From Tenrec ecaudatus (Eukaryota; Chordata; Mammalia; Afrosoricida; Tenrecidae), in assembly GCF_050624435.1 (NCBI RefSeq), contig NC_134539.1, positions 42,812,001-42,876,000 of the forward strand: a stretch of DNA of 64,000 nucleotides, written 5' to 3'. Below the pieces are notes generated by a model. That model ran no database searches and had not been told where the DNA came from. It saw only the letters and a list, made by a program, of their open reading frames with translations. Shown here one piece after another: positions 23,806 through 42,715 of this stretch (its first letter is position 1; each line of letters begins with the position of its first letter). The translations under genes and the position numbers were made by a program.

Positions 23806-24484
23806 TTACATGTGTATATACTGCTGTGGAATTTTGATTTGTCGCCGTAACAGTATATAGGCATTCACTTGTGTTCTATTTTTTCCTCATAGCTTCATAG
23901 AAATAATTTAATTTTTCTTAATAAGTATTCGATTTCTTTTCCTTTTTCTCATAGAGACAATATAGTAATGAACAAAATGCAAACAAAATATCTTTGCAAA
24001 GATGTGCCTCTGCCATGAGGATAATTCCACCAATTTACATTTTCCTGAAAATATTTGAATACTTATATAGCAGCGAAATGAACACCAATTTGATTGGCTA
24101 CTAACAATCACCCAGCATTTTTTCAGGGGGTGTGAAGTTCATTTTTGTTTAATGCTGAGAAATTATAGTGATTTAAAGACAGGCTTTTAAAGTATTGTGA
24201 AAATATGCAATTTTGAGTTTTAAAATCATTTAGTCTATTTGTTTTGTCAATTCTGACTTTATATACCTATTATATTGCATTGACATAGCAGAATAAAAAT
24301 ATGTGTTAAGAGTAAAAAGTTATATTAATTGATTTTTTAAAAATCCTTAATATGTGGGAATTAACTTTTTTGCCAACTGGGGATTTCAGTAAGCTTTTTA
24401 AGTGTATGAAAAAAACCATAGAAACCCAAGCTTTTATAATTAGCAATAAAATGTGCCTTAAAAAATAGTGGTTTTAAGACAAAT

Positions 24485-25315
24485 GGGTGCATAAGCAAAT
24501 ATGGTGAAGAAAGCTGATGGTGTCTGGCTATCAAAAGAGATAGTGTCTGGGGTCTTAAAGGCTTGAAGATAAACAAGTAGCCATCTGGCTCAGAAGCAAC
24601 AAAGCCCACATGGAAGAAGCACAGCAACCAGCCTGTGTGATCAAGAAGTGTCGATGGGATCAGGTATCAGGCATCAAAGAACAAAACATATCATTGTGAA
24701 TGAGAGGGAGTGTGGAGTGGGGACCCAAAGACCATCTATAGATAATTGGACACCCCCTTACAGAAGGGTCTCGGTGAGGAGATGAGCCAGTCGGGGTGCA
24801 GTTTAGCAAGGATGAAACATACAGCTTTCCTCCATATCTTCCTCACCACCCCACCCCTACTATCATGACCCCAATTCTACCTTACAAATATGGTTAAACC
24901 AGAGGGTGTACACTGATACAGATAGGAACTGGAAACACAAGGAATCCAGGGCGGATGAACCCTCAGGACCAGTGGTGAGAGTGGCGATACCGGGAGGGTC
25001 CTGGGAAGGTGGGGTAGAAAGGGGGAACCGTTCACAAGGATCTACATATAACCCCCTCCCTGGGGGACAGATAACAGAAAAATGAGTGAAGGGAGACGTC
25101 AGACAGTGTAAGACATGAGAAAATAATAATTTATAAGTTATCAAGGGTTCATGAGGGAGATGGGTCAGGGGAAAAGTGAGGAGCTGATACCAAGGGTTCA
25201 AGTAGAAAGCAAATGTTTTCAGAATGATGATGGCAACAAATGTACAAATGTACTTGACACAATGGATGAATATATGGATTGTGATGAGTTGTGTCAGCCC
25301 CCAATAAAATCCTTA
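24485..25315 (+). mobile_element. LINE 3' UTR, about 0.83 kb
   Basis: Begins near GGGTGCATAAGCAAATATGG and runs through GATGGTGTCTGGCTATC, CCTCCCTGGGGGACAGATAA and ATAATAATTTATAAG to GCCCCCAATAAAATCC. The best preserved copy of this 3' UTR in the window. Open frames on the minus strand here are not genes. Confidence 0.8.
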
Positions 25316-25564
25316 GCTAAACCTTTTGGTTCACTTAGATGGTTTAAAAACAGAATGAAATAAAATCCAAGATCAGAGGAGGAAATTGTATTGGAGCTTG
25401 AATTCTGAACACATGCTTGGCAGAAGACAATGAATAACAGTGGTGAAAGCTCAAAATTCATTTATGGATACCCCTTGGGGATCAAGCCTCCATTGAGTTC
25501 CCTGGATCACCAATGTGATTACCCTCAGGCAGAGTGCTTCAGAAAGTGAATCAACACTGAAGAC

Positions 25565-26425
25565 AAAATGTGTGCATGAGCAAATGTGGTGAAGAAAGCT
25601 GATGGTGTCTGGCTATCAAAAGATACAGTGTCTGGGGTCTTAAAGACTTGTAGTTAAATAAGTGGCCATCCAACAGGGAAGCAACAAAGCCCACATGGAA
25701 GAAGCAAACCAGCATGTGTGATCATGAGGTGTTGATGGAAAAAGGTATCAGAAGTTCAAAAACAAGCAATGAAATTGATGTGAAGGGGTGCAGATGTAGT
25801 GGAGACTCAAAATCCATCTGTAAGAGAATTGCACAGCCCCTTTCAGAAGGACCTCAAGGAAGGGATGATATAGCCAGGGTGTGATAAAGCACTGTTTAAA
25901 CACATACCTATCCTCTAGTTCTTTAATATTACCTCCCATATTATGGTTTTTATTTGTTTTACCTCATTAACCATGTTAGACTTGTGTATGTTCATTTGTA
26001 CAATTAAGATCTTTCAATGTATGAAAGCCAAGATAGAGAACCCTTCAGAAACAGTAACAGGAGTAATAGTTCCCTGAGGGTATGGGAAGAAGAGAGTGGA
26101 AGGAAGGGAGGTAAAGGGGAACTCATTGCATTGATGACTGTGTAACCCACTCTCGGGGAGTGAACAACAGAATTGTATGTGCATGGATATATTGGATGAT
26201 ATAAGATACAGCAATCATTATATATATATTAAAAATATGTATCTATATATTCAATCCTGAGGGGTAGGGTGGTGGTGGGAGGAGATAAAGGGGAGCTGAT
26301 ATCAAGGAGTTCAAAAAGAAAGGAAATGTTTTGAAACTGATTGTGGTAGCAATTGTACAATACTGCTTGATGTGATTGAACTGTAGAATGTTATGATTTC
26401 TGTAAGAGTTCCCAATAAAATGATT
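25565..26425 (+). mobile_element. LINE 3' UTR, second copy in tandem orientation
   Basis: Starts GTGTGCATGAGCAAATGTGG, as the previous copy does, and ends GTTCCCAATAAAATG. It is more diverged in its middle part (26000-26300). Only about 250 bp separate it from the previous copy. Confidence 0.72.
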
Positions 26426-26884
26426 AATAATAATAAAGTGAATCTATGAAGATATATTTAGATTGAATTTTAATGAACATTTCATCACTTGTTTTTTTTA
26501 ACCCATTCTTAACTTGTTCTAGATTTTAATTCTTTTTTTTTTTCTTTAGGATCGAGGTTTTTCTATGCTTTAGTTTGCTATTGTTGCTTGGTGTTTTTGT
26601 TTTGTTGTATAATTTTCTTTATGTGAAATCCCAGATGGTGAATCTATAGAGACAATAACTAGATGAATACTTCCTTAGGGATCTCACAGGAGATGTTGGG
26701 GGGTGACGGGGAGCTAATAATGAGTACAAAATGAACAAAATGTTCCGTCATTGGGTGGGGCGATGCTTGCACGACCCTGTGATATATTCAAACCGTTGAG
26801 AGGTGTGATACCTGAATTACATGTCAATAAAACTGTGTTGGCACAGTGCAGTTTGGACGACAAACATGAATGCTACTATAGTAA

Positions 26885-32214
<5,330 letters not shown>

Positions 32215-33459
32215 TGAGCTCGTTCCCCAAAGCTGTCGTTTGGACAGAGCCTTTGTACACGGGTCTTCTTTTATTTGTGGGGGCCTCGCTAGATTTGGTC
32301 TCAGTCACCCCGTGCAGTAACTCCTGGTGCCCCTCCCCTGCTCCCCCACCCTTCCCAGGGACTTCCTCCCACTCCAGAATCCTCAGGAATGTTCCTCACC
32401 AATTTCAATCATAGAATTATAGTCAATAAATATAGTAGTAGATGGCGTCAGTGGAATATTTCTTAGATTATTTGAACACAATTGTTCAAATCTGTAGAAA
32501 ACAAATTGTTTTCTAAATCTTTCTACATGGAACAGCAAATGATCACATACATTCTTAGTCACTGAGCTGAAGCCTTAAACATTTTTTCCTTCTTTCCCTT
32601 TAATTACAATTTTAATCTCAAAAAAAGTTACTGACAGGGATTCGCAAATACTACTTACCACAATATTGCAGTTAAAACACCAGAAAATGGGACAAAATCA
32701 GGAACGATGAAGACACCAGTAGCACCAAGATACACCTCCCCCCCCACCCCGTGCTTGCAGCTCGCCCAGATGAGGCCCGGGTTGAGCATCATTGTAATTG
32801 AGTAATGCTGGCAGCTGTGACCTGGACGCATGGGAGCCAGTCAGCATAGAGCTGTAGGCTTGTATGTCCATGCGGACGTGGTAGCTGGGCTTCTGAGAAA
32901 TGCCTGCATTGCTATAACTACTTCAGGGCTACATTCCTGCCGTAACCCCACACAGAACGCTTCTAGGTGGTCATTTTGTTGTCCCCTCTGACAGAGCCGC
33001 CGGGTGTGATCAGGACCTCCTAGTAACCACCCACCCCCAGGGGCTGCCTGGCTTATTTAATGACAATGCACAGTGAAATTTTTACTTTATGATGTGTCAG
33101 AAACATGAAAGTGAAAATATAATGCCCCTCATCAGTGCTTGAATGTGTCATTGACATCGTTACTTTGTGCTTGGTTTCCCTCCTGATCATGATGCTACTT
33201 TTACAGTTTTATTACAGTGTCCCATTTCTCTAACCTTATGTCTACAGCAACTCATCTTCTTAGAGACAAGTTTCTAGTATACCCACTTAGTTTGAAACGT
33301 TAAGGCCAGAAGGTCTCCACTGACGACAACTTTAGCATGTCCAACCTCCTGACCAGGCATGCGGACCTTTTGTTATTGTCAGAATGTATTTTGTTAGTCT
33401 CGAGGTGAGAGCCTCTTTCTTTTTTAACAAGGGAAAACTTTGCTCAAACTGAAATAGTT

Positions 33460-33678
33460 GTAAATGTCACCATGAGTTACAAACCACTGGGTGGGTCCCA
33501 ACTCACAGTGACCCTGAAGAGCCAAGCAGAACTGTCTCTTTGGGCTTCGAGGCTGTAAATCCTGATGGGCGCAGGCAGCCTCATCATTTTCCCTTGGAGT
33601 ACCTGAATGGGTTCAAACTGCTGACCTTGGGGTTAGCAGCCCAACTCGTTAGCCACAAAACCACCAGGACTCCTTATG
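33460..33678 (-). repeat. AfroSINE
   Basis: ACTCACAGTGACCCTGAAGA, GGGTTCAAACTGCTGACCTT and AACCACCAGGACTCCTT; near full length. It ends about 120 bp before the 33-nt microexon. Confidence 0.82.
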
Positions 33679-33795
33679 AATTATAATAGTCGATCACATA
33701 CTTTTCCCAGCAGGCTTTTGATTTCATTTTTCCTGTAAAGTGTTAAAGTTTAGTTGAAAACAATCTTTTAACAGTTGCTTATTTTTATCTGACAG

Positions 33796-33828
33796 TGTCC
33801 ATGTTACTTCACTGAAGAAACATACAAG
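33796..33828 (+). CDS. FSD1L: FSD1L 33-nt cassette microexon
   Basis: The acceptor TTATCTGACAG is followed by 33 nt and the donor CAAG|GTGATG. Joined after the exon ending at 32213 (phase 2), it adds exactly eleven residues, VHVTSLKKHT with a flanking serine, and returns phase 2 to the exon at 37643. The same insertion sequence exists in a longer mammalian FSD1L isoform as I remember it. Skipping it also keeps the frame, so it looks like a cassette exon. A TTGC motif 20 bases upstream resembles the UGC element used by the neural splicing factor SRRM4. The peptide is basic and sits in the linker between the PRY and SPRY parts. Confidence 0.8.
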
Positions 33829-34707
33829 GTGATGATCCGTGTCTGTCTAGCTCTAGGACTTAGTGTCTCTAGCTTGGCTGAATAACTCCTTTTTTTACGA
33901 CCAGTAAGCAGAAGCCATTGCGGCAGCTTGTATAAGCTAAAATACTGCTTTGTGTAGACTGTCTGTATTGGTAGCTTATGTTTTGACTTTACAGCATTAT
34001 AGCGTGCTGCATATTATTTGGGTTTCATTGCATATGATAACAAACAATAAGCTCTGCTCCGAAGTCTTTTGTGAATTATTTCCCCACACCTGATTGTCCT
34101 CTGCACTTACACTGACCTCTCTCTTGCTGTGCTGCACTCAGTGTGTCTTAACACTGTAGCTCTGCTTTTACTTGTATTTGACGCTAGGCAGATTTGAAGT
34201 GTTGTATATTTTATAATAATCTCATCATTTCCAAAGCATCGAGGATAAAAAGTACAGGTCCACGTCTTATTAGGACAGTGCCAGAAAGAATGTATCGTTG
34301 CAAACTGCACAAGTCATAGTGTGCTCATTTGAAGATGCCACACACCTTTTCCAGATCCCAGATGTATTCTCGTTTCAAACCCATCTTTTTTCCTCCTTTC
34401 AGTTTATTCTCTCATTATTGCTGAAAATGATCATGTGTTTAATATGCTACAAGTTGTCAAACAGGACTGGGTTTATAAGCACCTATCTAATTTGATTTTG
34501 GTCACTTGGAAATGTTTAAACTGCATTAAACATTCAGATTATTTCAGCCTTTCCTTTTAAGGATATTTTTCGAATTTTACATACATTTATTTATTATATC
34601 CATAAATATGTATTGAATGCAAGATGTCGTGTTAGATGCTATGGGATTTATAAAGGAACACTGTCACTGCCTCCAAATAACTTGCTCTGATTTATATGGA
34701 CGATGTA

Positions 34708-34910
34708 GCTCACTGCCACTGAATCGACACCGACTCATAGAGACCCTATAGCACAGAGTGGAATTTCCCCCTTTGGCTTTCTGAGACTTTAAATCTTTAC
34801 AAGAACAGACCACCTCAGCTTTCTTCCGTGGGTCAACTGGTGGGTTTGAACGGCTGCCTTTGAGGGTAGCAGCTCAATGCAGACAAGCCCACTCACCTAC
34901 AGGGCTCCTT
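34708..34910 (-). repeat. AfroSINE
   Basis: CACTGCCACTGAATCGACAC, GACTCATAGAGACCCTATAG and GGTGGGTTTGAACGGCTGCC; full length. Confidence 0.85.
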
Positions 34911-36854
34911 AGAGGAGAGATACATGTACATCTGTGCAAGGAGCAATGTGGAGAAGCTAACATAGATTATACCTAAGGAATGCTAAGTGTGAATACAGGA
35001 TGCAGAGGAAGGACGACAGGGAGAGCGGCCAGGTGTGGGGTGGTCGGTTAGGACAACTCGCTAAACTGAATGTAGCAGTCAAGGCTTTATCACACACTGT
35101 GAACGTATAAGCACTCAGATGGGCAAGACGCCACCAAGGAAAAGCTACTGACTCCTCCGTGGTTCCCTTTTTTCTCACGGAATGTCAGCTGTGGATAATG
35201 CAATTGTAGAATTATCCCCAAACCGAACCATGTGATTAAAGGACCCTAGCACCGGAGGCTGGGGAGGGACTAGGAATGGAGAAGCACCGAGTCACAGCGG
35301 AGAAAAGAATCTAGCCTCCCCCTCATGCCCACAAACACACAGCAGGGGAATGAGCTGCCCTGGCTAGGATTGCCTATGCGCATGGCAGCCTATGGCCCGA
35401 GTCCTCATTCCAGCTCTGTCCAGAGACTGCAGGACGTCCTCCGGCTAGGCACCAAGCCTAGTGTGGGGAAAGCCACCAGGCAAAGATTGTCTAACTGCCT
35501 GTGGTTTGATCTGAAAGAAGCAGGGTTTACCGGGAGCCAGACTTCTTAGAAGAGTTGCTTAGCCTGGTACGGTCTGGAACATGGTCTTTGAACTGACGCC
35601 CTAGGAAACAGAATATGTGACGTGCCCTTGTGACTTGTAGGGAGAAGGGAGCACAAACAGAGGACAAGCCCTGGGCAGACTGAGTTTCAGGGCACCATCT
35701 GGGCGGTGAGCTGCAAAGTGCTTAGTGCCGTGTAGCCGGGAGAAGACGGAAAAGAGATTTTTTTTTCCAGGACTTTTTTTTTTTAACTTTTCATTGTAAA
35801 TCAGGTGGGCGTTTAGATTTCAGATCATTAATTTTATATTCAACAAGGGAAACTTCTTATGAAACCTCCCAGTAGCTTGGGACCAGATTTTAAAACCTTG
35901 AAATGCCAAACTACATAGATTGTACGCAAGATGGAAGTACTTGAAGTTTTTTTTAAAGAGTGGGGTCGAAGGTTTACCTGGTAACCATGCACAAGAGGAC
36001 TTGGATGGCAGAGGTCATTGGGAAGCTGGCGGACCGCGGTCCACCGCCAGGTAGCACAGAGTTCCCATCAGGTGGCTCGGGCACCAAAGTGCCCTTGGGA
36101 CAGATGTTCTTCGGCTCAGAAGCCTGCAGTGCTGGAACGGAAGAGTTCTCTCTGTTTTACTTTTTCTCTGAAACTAAGCTGTCATTCTCAATAGTTATAT
36201 TTGTTTTTCTTTCCCCCATGCTGTCCCTTTATTTCTTTACTACTGGTAAGTGATCATTTTTGCTTTTAAAGATGATGTTTCTAGTTGTGGAAATGACTCG
36301 GGGTACTTTTGAGGTAGCGCTGCGTGAGGATGTTCTGCATACCTGCTGCCTTCTCTTACTCCAGCGGGGCAGTTTTTTCCAACGCACGTGCCACCCCAGC
36401 AGACGGTCTGGACTGAAATCCGAGTGCTGTTTGTGAAAACGTTTCCCCATTGGCCCCGATCCTGATGAACCTCCTCACTGGAAAACCCCTGCCCTGTCAC
36501 AAATCCCACTTGCTTGAATCCCTCCAGCCTCACACCGTGCTTCAGGAAGGTGTGGCCCTTAGCTAGCAGCGCCGCCTGCTTGTTGCTGCGGTGCAGTGTG
36601 GCACCCTGCTCCCTACTGAGGATGCGGGGATGGGGCTCTGTGGCTCTGCCCCTAATTGTGCCCCGTTAGCTGGCCCTCAGCCACGGACCCCGCGTGCCGT
36701 AGCACCCGAGTTTGTAGCGTGCTGTGGGGTACATCGTGAGAGAGTTCTCTTTCTCCCCACCTTTGTAACCCTGTCCTGGTTACGGGACTTTTGTCACCAC
36801 TGGCTCCCTCCCTAGTTTAGCTGAATATAAAATCCTGTAATTCTTAATTAACAA

Positions 36855-36995
36855 GCAACTATTTCTGAACTTCACCCCTCTGGTATTCTGATTCAGGAGT
36901 CTGGGATGGGGTTAGCGATTTGCATGATTTTGACGCCCCGAGTGATTTTGATGTGCGGACACCTTCCAGAACCACCGGCGGACCCCACTCATTCT
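36855..36995 (+). mobile_element. MER5A-like hAT-Charlie fragment
   Basis: TATTCTGATTCAGGAGTCTG, GGATGGGGTTAGCGATTTGC and AGTGATTTTGATGTGCGGAC follow the MER5A consensus order. Confidence 0.6.
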
Positions 36996-37595
36996 AAGGA
37001 CTCCTCACCCAGTGCCTTTAATCAGCTGCGCGCTGTTCTCCCTGCATCTGATTCTTGCCTCACAACAAAACCTCGCCTTTTTTGTTTGCTCCATCTTTCG
37101 GCGGACAAGCCATTGTAGCCCTGATTGGGAAGGGTAAGGATAGCACCAGGAATACTGTCAGGCTCCCGAGTTTGCAGTGAAATTAAACATCATGAAACGC
37201 TAGTGTCTCACCTTTCTTCTCTGGTTACAAAACTGGTTTCCCCACACTGACATTTAAGATTCATTAAAATATGTTTATTTTTTGTACGAATTGCCAATAC
37301 TGGTAGGCTAATTAACTTGGTTTGACTTGCCCACTGATCCCCTTCGTCAGTCATATGCTGTTTAGTTTTAGCATTGTTTTCAATTTCATCTCAATTTTTT
37401 TCATAAACCTTGCTTGGTCTGCATGACATTAGTGCTTCTAGCCAGCTTTGTGTTGATGGTTTCTTATATTTAAGTATTTATAATTAACAATGCTCTTTAA
37501 TAATAATTTAGATAAAATAAAATGGCACTGTTCCTGAAACAGAATTAGAAATCTTGTTGACGCTTCATTTCGTGGTGTGTAATTTTAGTGTGTGA

Positions 37596-38731
<1,136 letters not shown>

Positions 38732-38877
38732 TAGTCATCTGTGCAAAGCTTAACTCTGGGGTGTGGGTGTTTTGAACAACTACTGTTTCATCACACACAT
38801 AATCTCCGTTTAGAATTAAGTGCATGAAGGGAGATGACCGCAGAGTCCTGCAAAAGCACTCACCTATGGTATATAAA

Positions 38878-39090
38878 AGATCCCTGATGGTGTAGTGGCT
38901 ATGCAGTGACCTGCTGACTGCAAGGTTAGCAGTTCAAAACCACCGGTTGTTCCATGAGGGAAAGATGAGGCTTTCTCCTCCCATAGAGAGTTACAGTCAT
39001 AGAAACCCACAGGGGCAGTTCTATCCTGTCCTCTAGGGTCACTGTGAGTCAGAATTGACTTAATGACAGTGAGTTTGATTTGTTTTTAAT
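38878..39090 (+). repeat. AfroSINE
   Basis: GATCCCTGATGGTGTAGTGG to AGAATTGACTTAATGACAGT; a full-length copy. Confidence 0.88.
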
Positions 39091-40029
39091 CCTTCCCTTA
39101 CCTTGTTTTATTTTCTGCAAAAAGTACTGGAATAAGATTTTCAAATTGGGGAAGACCTTAGAAATTATCTGATCACATACTATATACTTGTTAGTTCACT
39201 TGGTTCAGCAGCTGGTCACCTCCACTAGCCTTAGAGACTTTTGCCCTCTTGAAGGTGAAGCTTACAGAAGGAAGCTAGTTTTATTGTTAGAGACATTTGG
39301 ATTAGAAGATTTTTCTTAAATTGACCCAGTTGTCTCCCTCTAACTTCTGGGTGGGTCTGTTGCTCATAAGTTTTGCCACCTGAAGAAAAGCATCATTAAG
39401 CTCTCGGCTCCACATTCAGGCTGATGTCCTTGTTTGTTTAAACTGTTAGCATCGCCTCTCTGTTCCATTCATTGTCCCTCTTAACATTCGATTTTTCACA
39501 ACTCATAATCTCTTATAGTTGTGAGCTATTTTGTCATGCATTTCTCGATGATCGGTCCTTAGGGCAGAGCACATAATCTCAGGCCAGAATAAGCCAACAG
39601 TGATTTGGCAATCCTATTTTTAGTATAGGATTGGCTGCTCTGTGACCTGCATTGAACTTGTAACCGCTTGATCCACTAGATTACTATTTTATTTTTGTGG
39701 CCTGTCCAGTTCTTTTTTTTCTTCTTATTAGAGTACTCTGAAGCTATTTTTATTGATTTTAAACTCAAGATTATTGCTCTTACCTTTCTTAAGTTTCATT
39801 TCAATAAATCTAGCTAAGTTTCCCCTCCATTTAAAATTATCTCATAATTCACTTGATATTTCTCTTTTGAAACATTTCCTTCAGCTTGGACTTCTTTGAC
39901 TCATATTTGATAAATATCTTCTCTTCTGTCGCCTACAGAAGGTATGAACTTCTAAAGATGACACAGTACGGAACAAAAATAATTCCCCAGGGCCTTCTTT
40001 CCACACTGGTCCTTGAGGCAGATAATGAG

Positions 40030-41525
40030 TCGTCAAAACAACAGTGGCCTAGGTGACTGTAACACTGTGTTGTGTTATGTGCGACAGTGACGCCCTGCTG
40101 GGTCTTGCACCATCCTCTTAAGTTCTTATGTGTGAGTCCATTGTTGCAGCCATTGTCTCAGACCATCTTGTCCAGGCACTTTTTTGCTGTCCCTCTGCTT
40201 TACCAAGCATGCTTCCTTTTCCAGTGACCGGTCTCTCCTGATAATGTACATATTACATGGCATGAAGCCTCACCAACTTGCCTCTACGGAGCATTCACCT
40301 GGCTGCACTTGATCTAAGACAGATTTTGTTCTTCGGCAGTCCATGGTGTTTTTCAATATTCTTTGCCAGCACTGAATACCTAAATTGTTTCTACAGTCTT
40401 CCTATTCAATATCCACTTTTCACATGCATGTGGCATGATTTGAATCAGATACACCCGAGTCTTCACAGTAACGAGCGTGCTGCTGAATACTTCAAAGAGG
40501 TCCTTGTGCGACAGATTGTTCCATGCAGTCCTTTTTGGATCTCTGGACTGCTGCTTCGTTGCGGATTGATTGCGGATCTTAGCAATGCACACTCCTTGGT
40601 AACTTCAGTTTCTCTCTGCCTACCATGCGGTTATCTATTGGTCCAATTGTAAGGATTTTGGTTTTCTTTATGTAATTCACACTGAGGGCGGCAACCCTTG
40701 GCCATCATCAACAAGTACCTCGTCCTCACTTTCAGCACACAAGGGTCTGTCCTTTGCTTATTGTTTATTAACAATAAGCTTTATGGCAATGCTGATGCCA
40801 CATTCTTCATATATCCCAGCTTCTCTGAGGATTTACGCATCACACAAACTGAATAAGTATGGTGAGAGGCTGCAACCATAACACGCACCTTTCCTGATTT
40901 TAAACCGGGCAGTCTTCCCTTGTTCCATCTGCACAGCCAACTCTTGCTCCGTGTATAGGTTCCGCATCCGCACAAGGAAGTGCTCTGGAATTCTCATTTT
41001 TCTCAAGGCTATTCATGGTTGGTTCTTGTCCACATAGTCCAATGCCTTTGTCTAATCAATAAGACACAAGTAAACACCTTTCTGGTAGTCTCTACTTTCA
41101 TTCTAGTTCCATCTGACATCAGCAATGACATCCCTTGTTCCACATCCTCTTCTGAATCCAGCCTGAGTGTCTGGAAGCTCCCTCTCAATATATTATTTCA
41201 ACAGTTGGATGATTTTTAGCACTTTTACTTGCATGTCATATCAAGGATATTGTTCTGTAATTTGAGAATTATATTGTTCTGTAATTCATTGGGGTCCCCT
41301 TTCTTTGGAACGAGTACAAATAGGAATCTCCTCCAGTCAGTTGACCAAGTAGCCGTCTTCTGATTTTCCTGGCATAGATGAACGAGTACTTCCAGTGCTT
41401 TATCAGTTTATTGAAACATTTCAATTGCTATTACATCAGTTATTGGAGCCTTATTTTTGACTACTGCATTTTTTCATTGCAGCTTCAATTTCTCCATTTA
41501 GTACATGAAATGGTTGAACATCGAC
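40030..41525 (-). mobile_element. BovB-like RTE LINE, about 1.5 kb, minus strand
   Basis: The plus strand shows the reverse complement of the RTE reverse-transcriptase coding region over most of its length. Landmarks are TCCATTGTTGCAGCCATTG, TTTTCACATGCATGTGGC, CATCTGACATCAGCAATGAC and AAATGGTTGAACATCGAC. It is decayed by stops. The open frames seen in it on either strand are not functional genes. Confidence 0.75.
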
Positions 41526-41526
41526 T

Positions 41527-42550
41527 ACCGTATATACTCGCATACAAGCCGAGTTTTTCAGCACATTAAAAAAAATCATTTTATTGGGGGCTCTTACCAC
41601 TCTTATCACAATCCATACATACATCCTTTGTGTCAAGCACTTTTGTACATTTGTTTCCCTCATCATTCTCAAAACATATGCTTTCTACTTGAGCCCTTGG
41701 TAATAGCTTCTCGTTTTTCCCCTCCCTCCCCTCCTCCCCCATGAACCTTTGATAATTTATAAATTATTATTATTTTGTCATGTCTTACTGTCTGATGCCT
41801 CCCTTTACCCACTTTTCTGTTGTCTGTCCCCCAGGGAGGGAATTATATTGTAAATCCTTGTGATCAGTTCCCCCTTTCTACCCCACCTTCCCCTTCCCCT
41901 CCACTGTCTATCCCCCAGGGAGGGGGTTATATATAGATCCTTGTAATCTATTCCCCTTCTCCCTTACCTTCCCCCCACCCTTCTGGTATCGCCACTCTCA
42001 CCACTGATCCTAAGAGGTTCATCTGTCCTGGATTCCCTGTGTTTCCAGTTCCTATCTGTACCAGTGTACATCCTCCGGTCCAGCTGGATTTGTAAGGTAG
42101 AATTGGGATCATGATAGTGGGGTGGAGGAACCATTCAAGAACTAGAGAAAATTGACAGGCTCATCTCCTCCCTGCAGCCCTTCTGCAAGGGGATGTCCAA
42201 TTGGCCACAGATGGGCCCTGGGTCCCCACTCCGCACTCCTCCTCATTCACAATGCTACGTTTTTTTTTGGTCTTTGATGCCTGATACCTGATCCCTTCGA
42301 CGCCTCATGATCTCACAGGCTGGTGTGCTTCTTCCATGTGGGCTTTGTTGTTTCTCAGCTAGATGGCCGCTTGTTTACCATCAAGCCTTTAAGACCCCAG
42401 AAACTATATCTTTTGGTAGCCGGACACCATCAGCTTTCTTCACCACATTTGCTTATGCACCTCCTTGTCCTCAGCGATCATGTTGGGATAGGCTGGTGTT
42501 CAGCACATTTTTTAATGCAGTTTTTGTGGTAAAATTAGGTGCCTTGAATT
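41527..42550 (-). mobile_element. DNA transposon copy with longer LINE 3' UTR inside
   Basis: On the plus strand it starts ACCGTATATACTCGCATACA followed by TTTTTCAGCACATT, then a minus-strand LINE 3' UTR (41575-42500), then CAGCACATTTTTTAATGCAG and TTTTTGTGGTAAAATTAGG. These flanks are the reverse complement of those in the copy at 5934, so the LINE sits at the same internal site. The outer end beyond 42550 is missing. Confidence 0.75.
41575..42500 (-). mobile_element. LINE 3' UTR, about 0.9 kb
   Basis: Reverse-complement copy of the same 3' UTR found at 24485-25315. Landmarks are the ATTTTATTGGGGGCTC end, the CCCCCAGGGAGG block (present twice, a small internal duplication near 41830 and 41910) and the AGCTTTCTTCACCACATTTG segment. 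Probably L1, judged by the long UTR and A-rich tail; the class is inferred. Confidence 0.75.
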
Positions 42551-42715
42551 AGCTAAAATCAGTTTCCTCCAGAGAGGTGGAAAAAGTATTAGTATGCTTT
42601 CTTTCCTCGTGACTATCAGCACACTGTATTTCTTCTGTCTCCTTTCCCATTACATGTGGATTTCTCAGCGATTCAAGAAATAACCAAATCAAGAGAAAAT
42701 TTACATTTCTTTTTT

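Noticed and set aside
24863..25201. 112-codon minus-strand frame
   Set aside because: Antisense of a LINE 3' UTR; similar frames occur in each copy of this repeat.
25290..25315. AATAAA as a gene poly(A) signal inside FSD1L introns
   Set aside because: This and similar signals at 6140, 13520, 26410, 58710 and 63670 are the terminal part of LINE 3' ends.
32715..33070. C-rich, GC-elevated segment as a second CpG island
   Set aside because: It is short, CpG-poor and lacks promoter motifs, compared with the clear island at 57 kb.
40278..40652. 124-codon plus-strand frame
   Set aside because: It lies inside a minus-strand RTE LINE, and the translation is the reverse strand of its reverse transcriptase.
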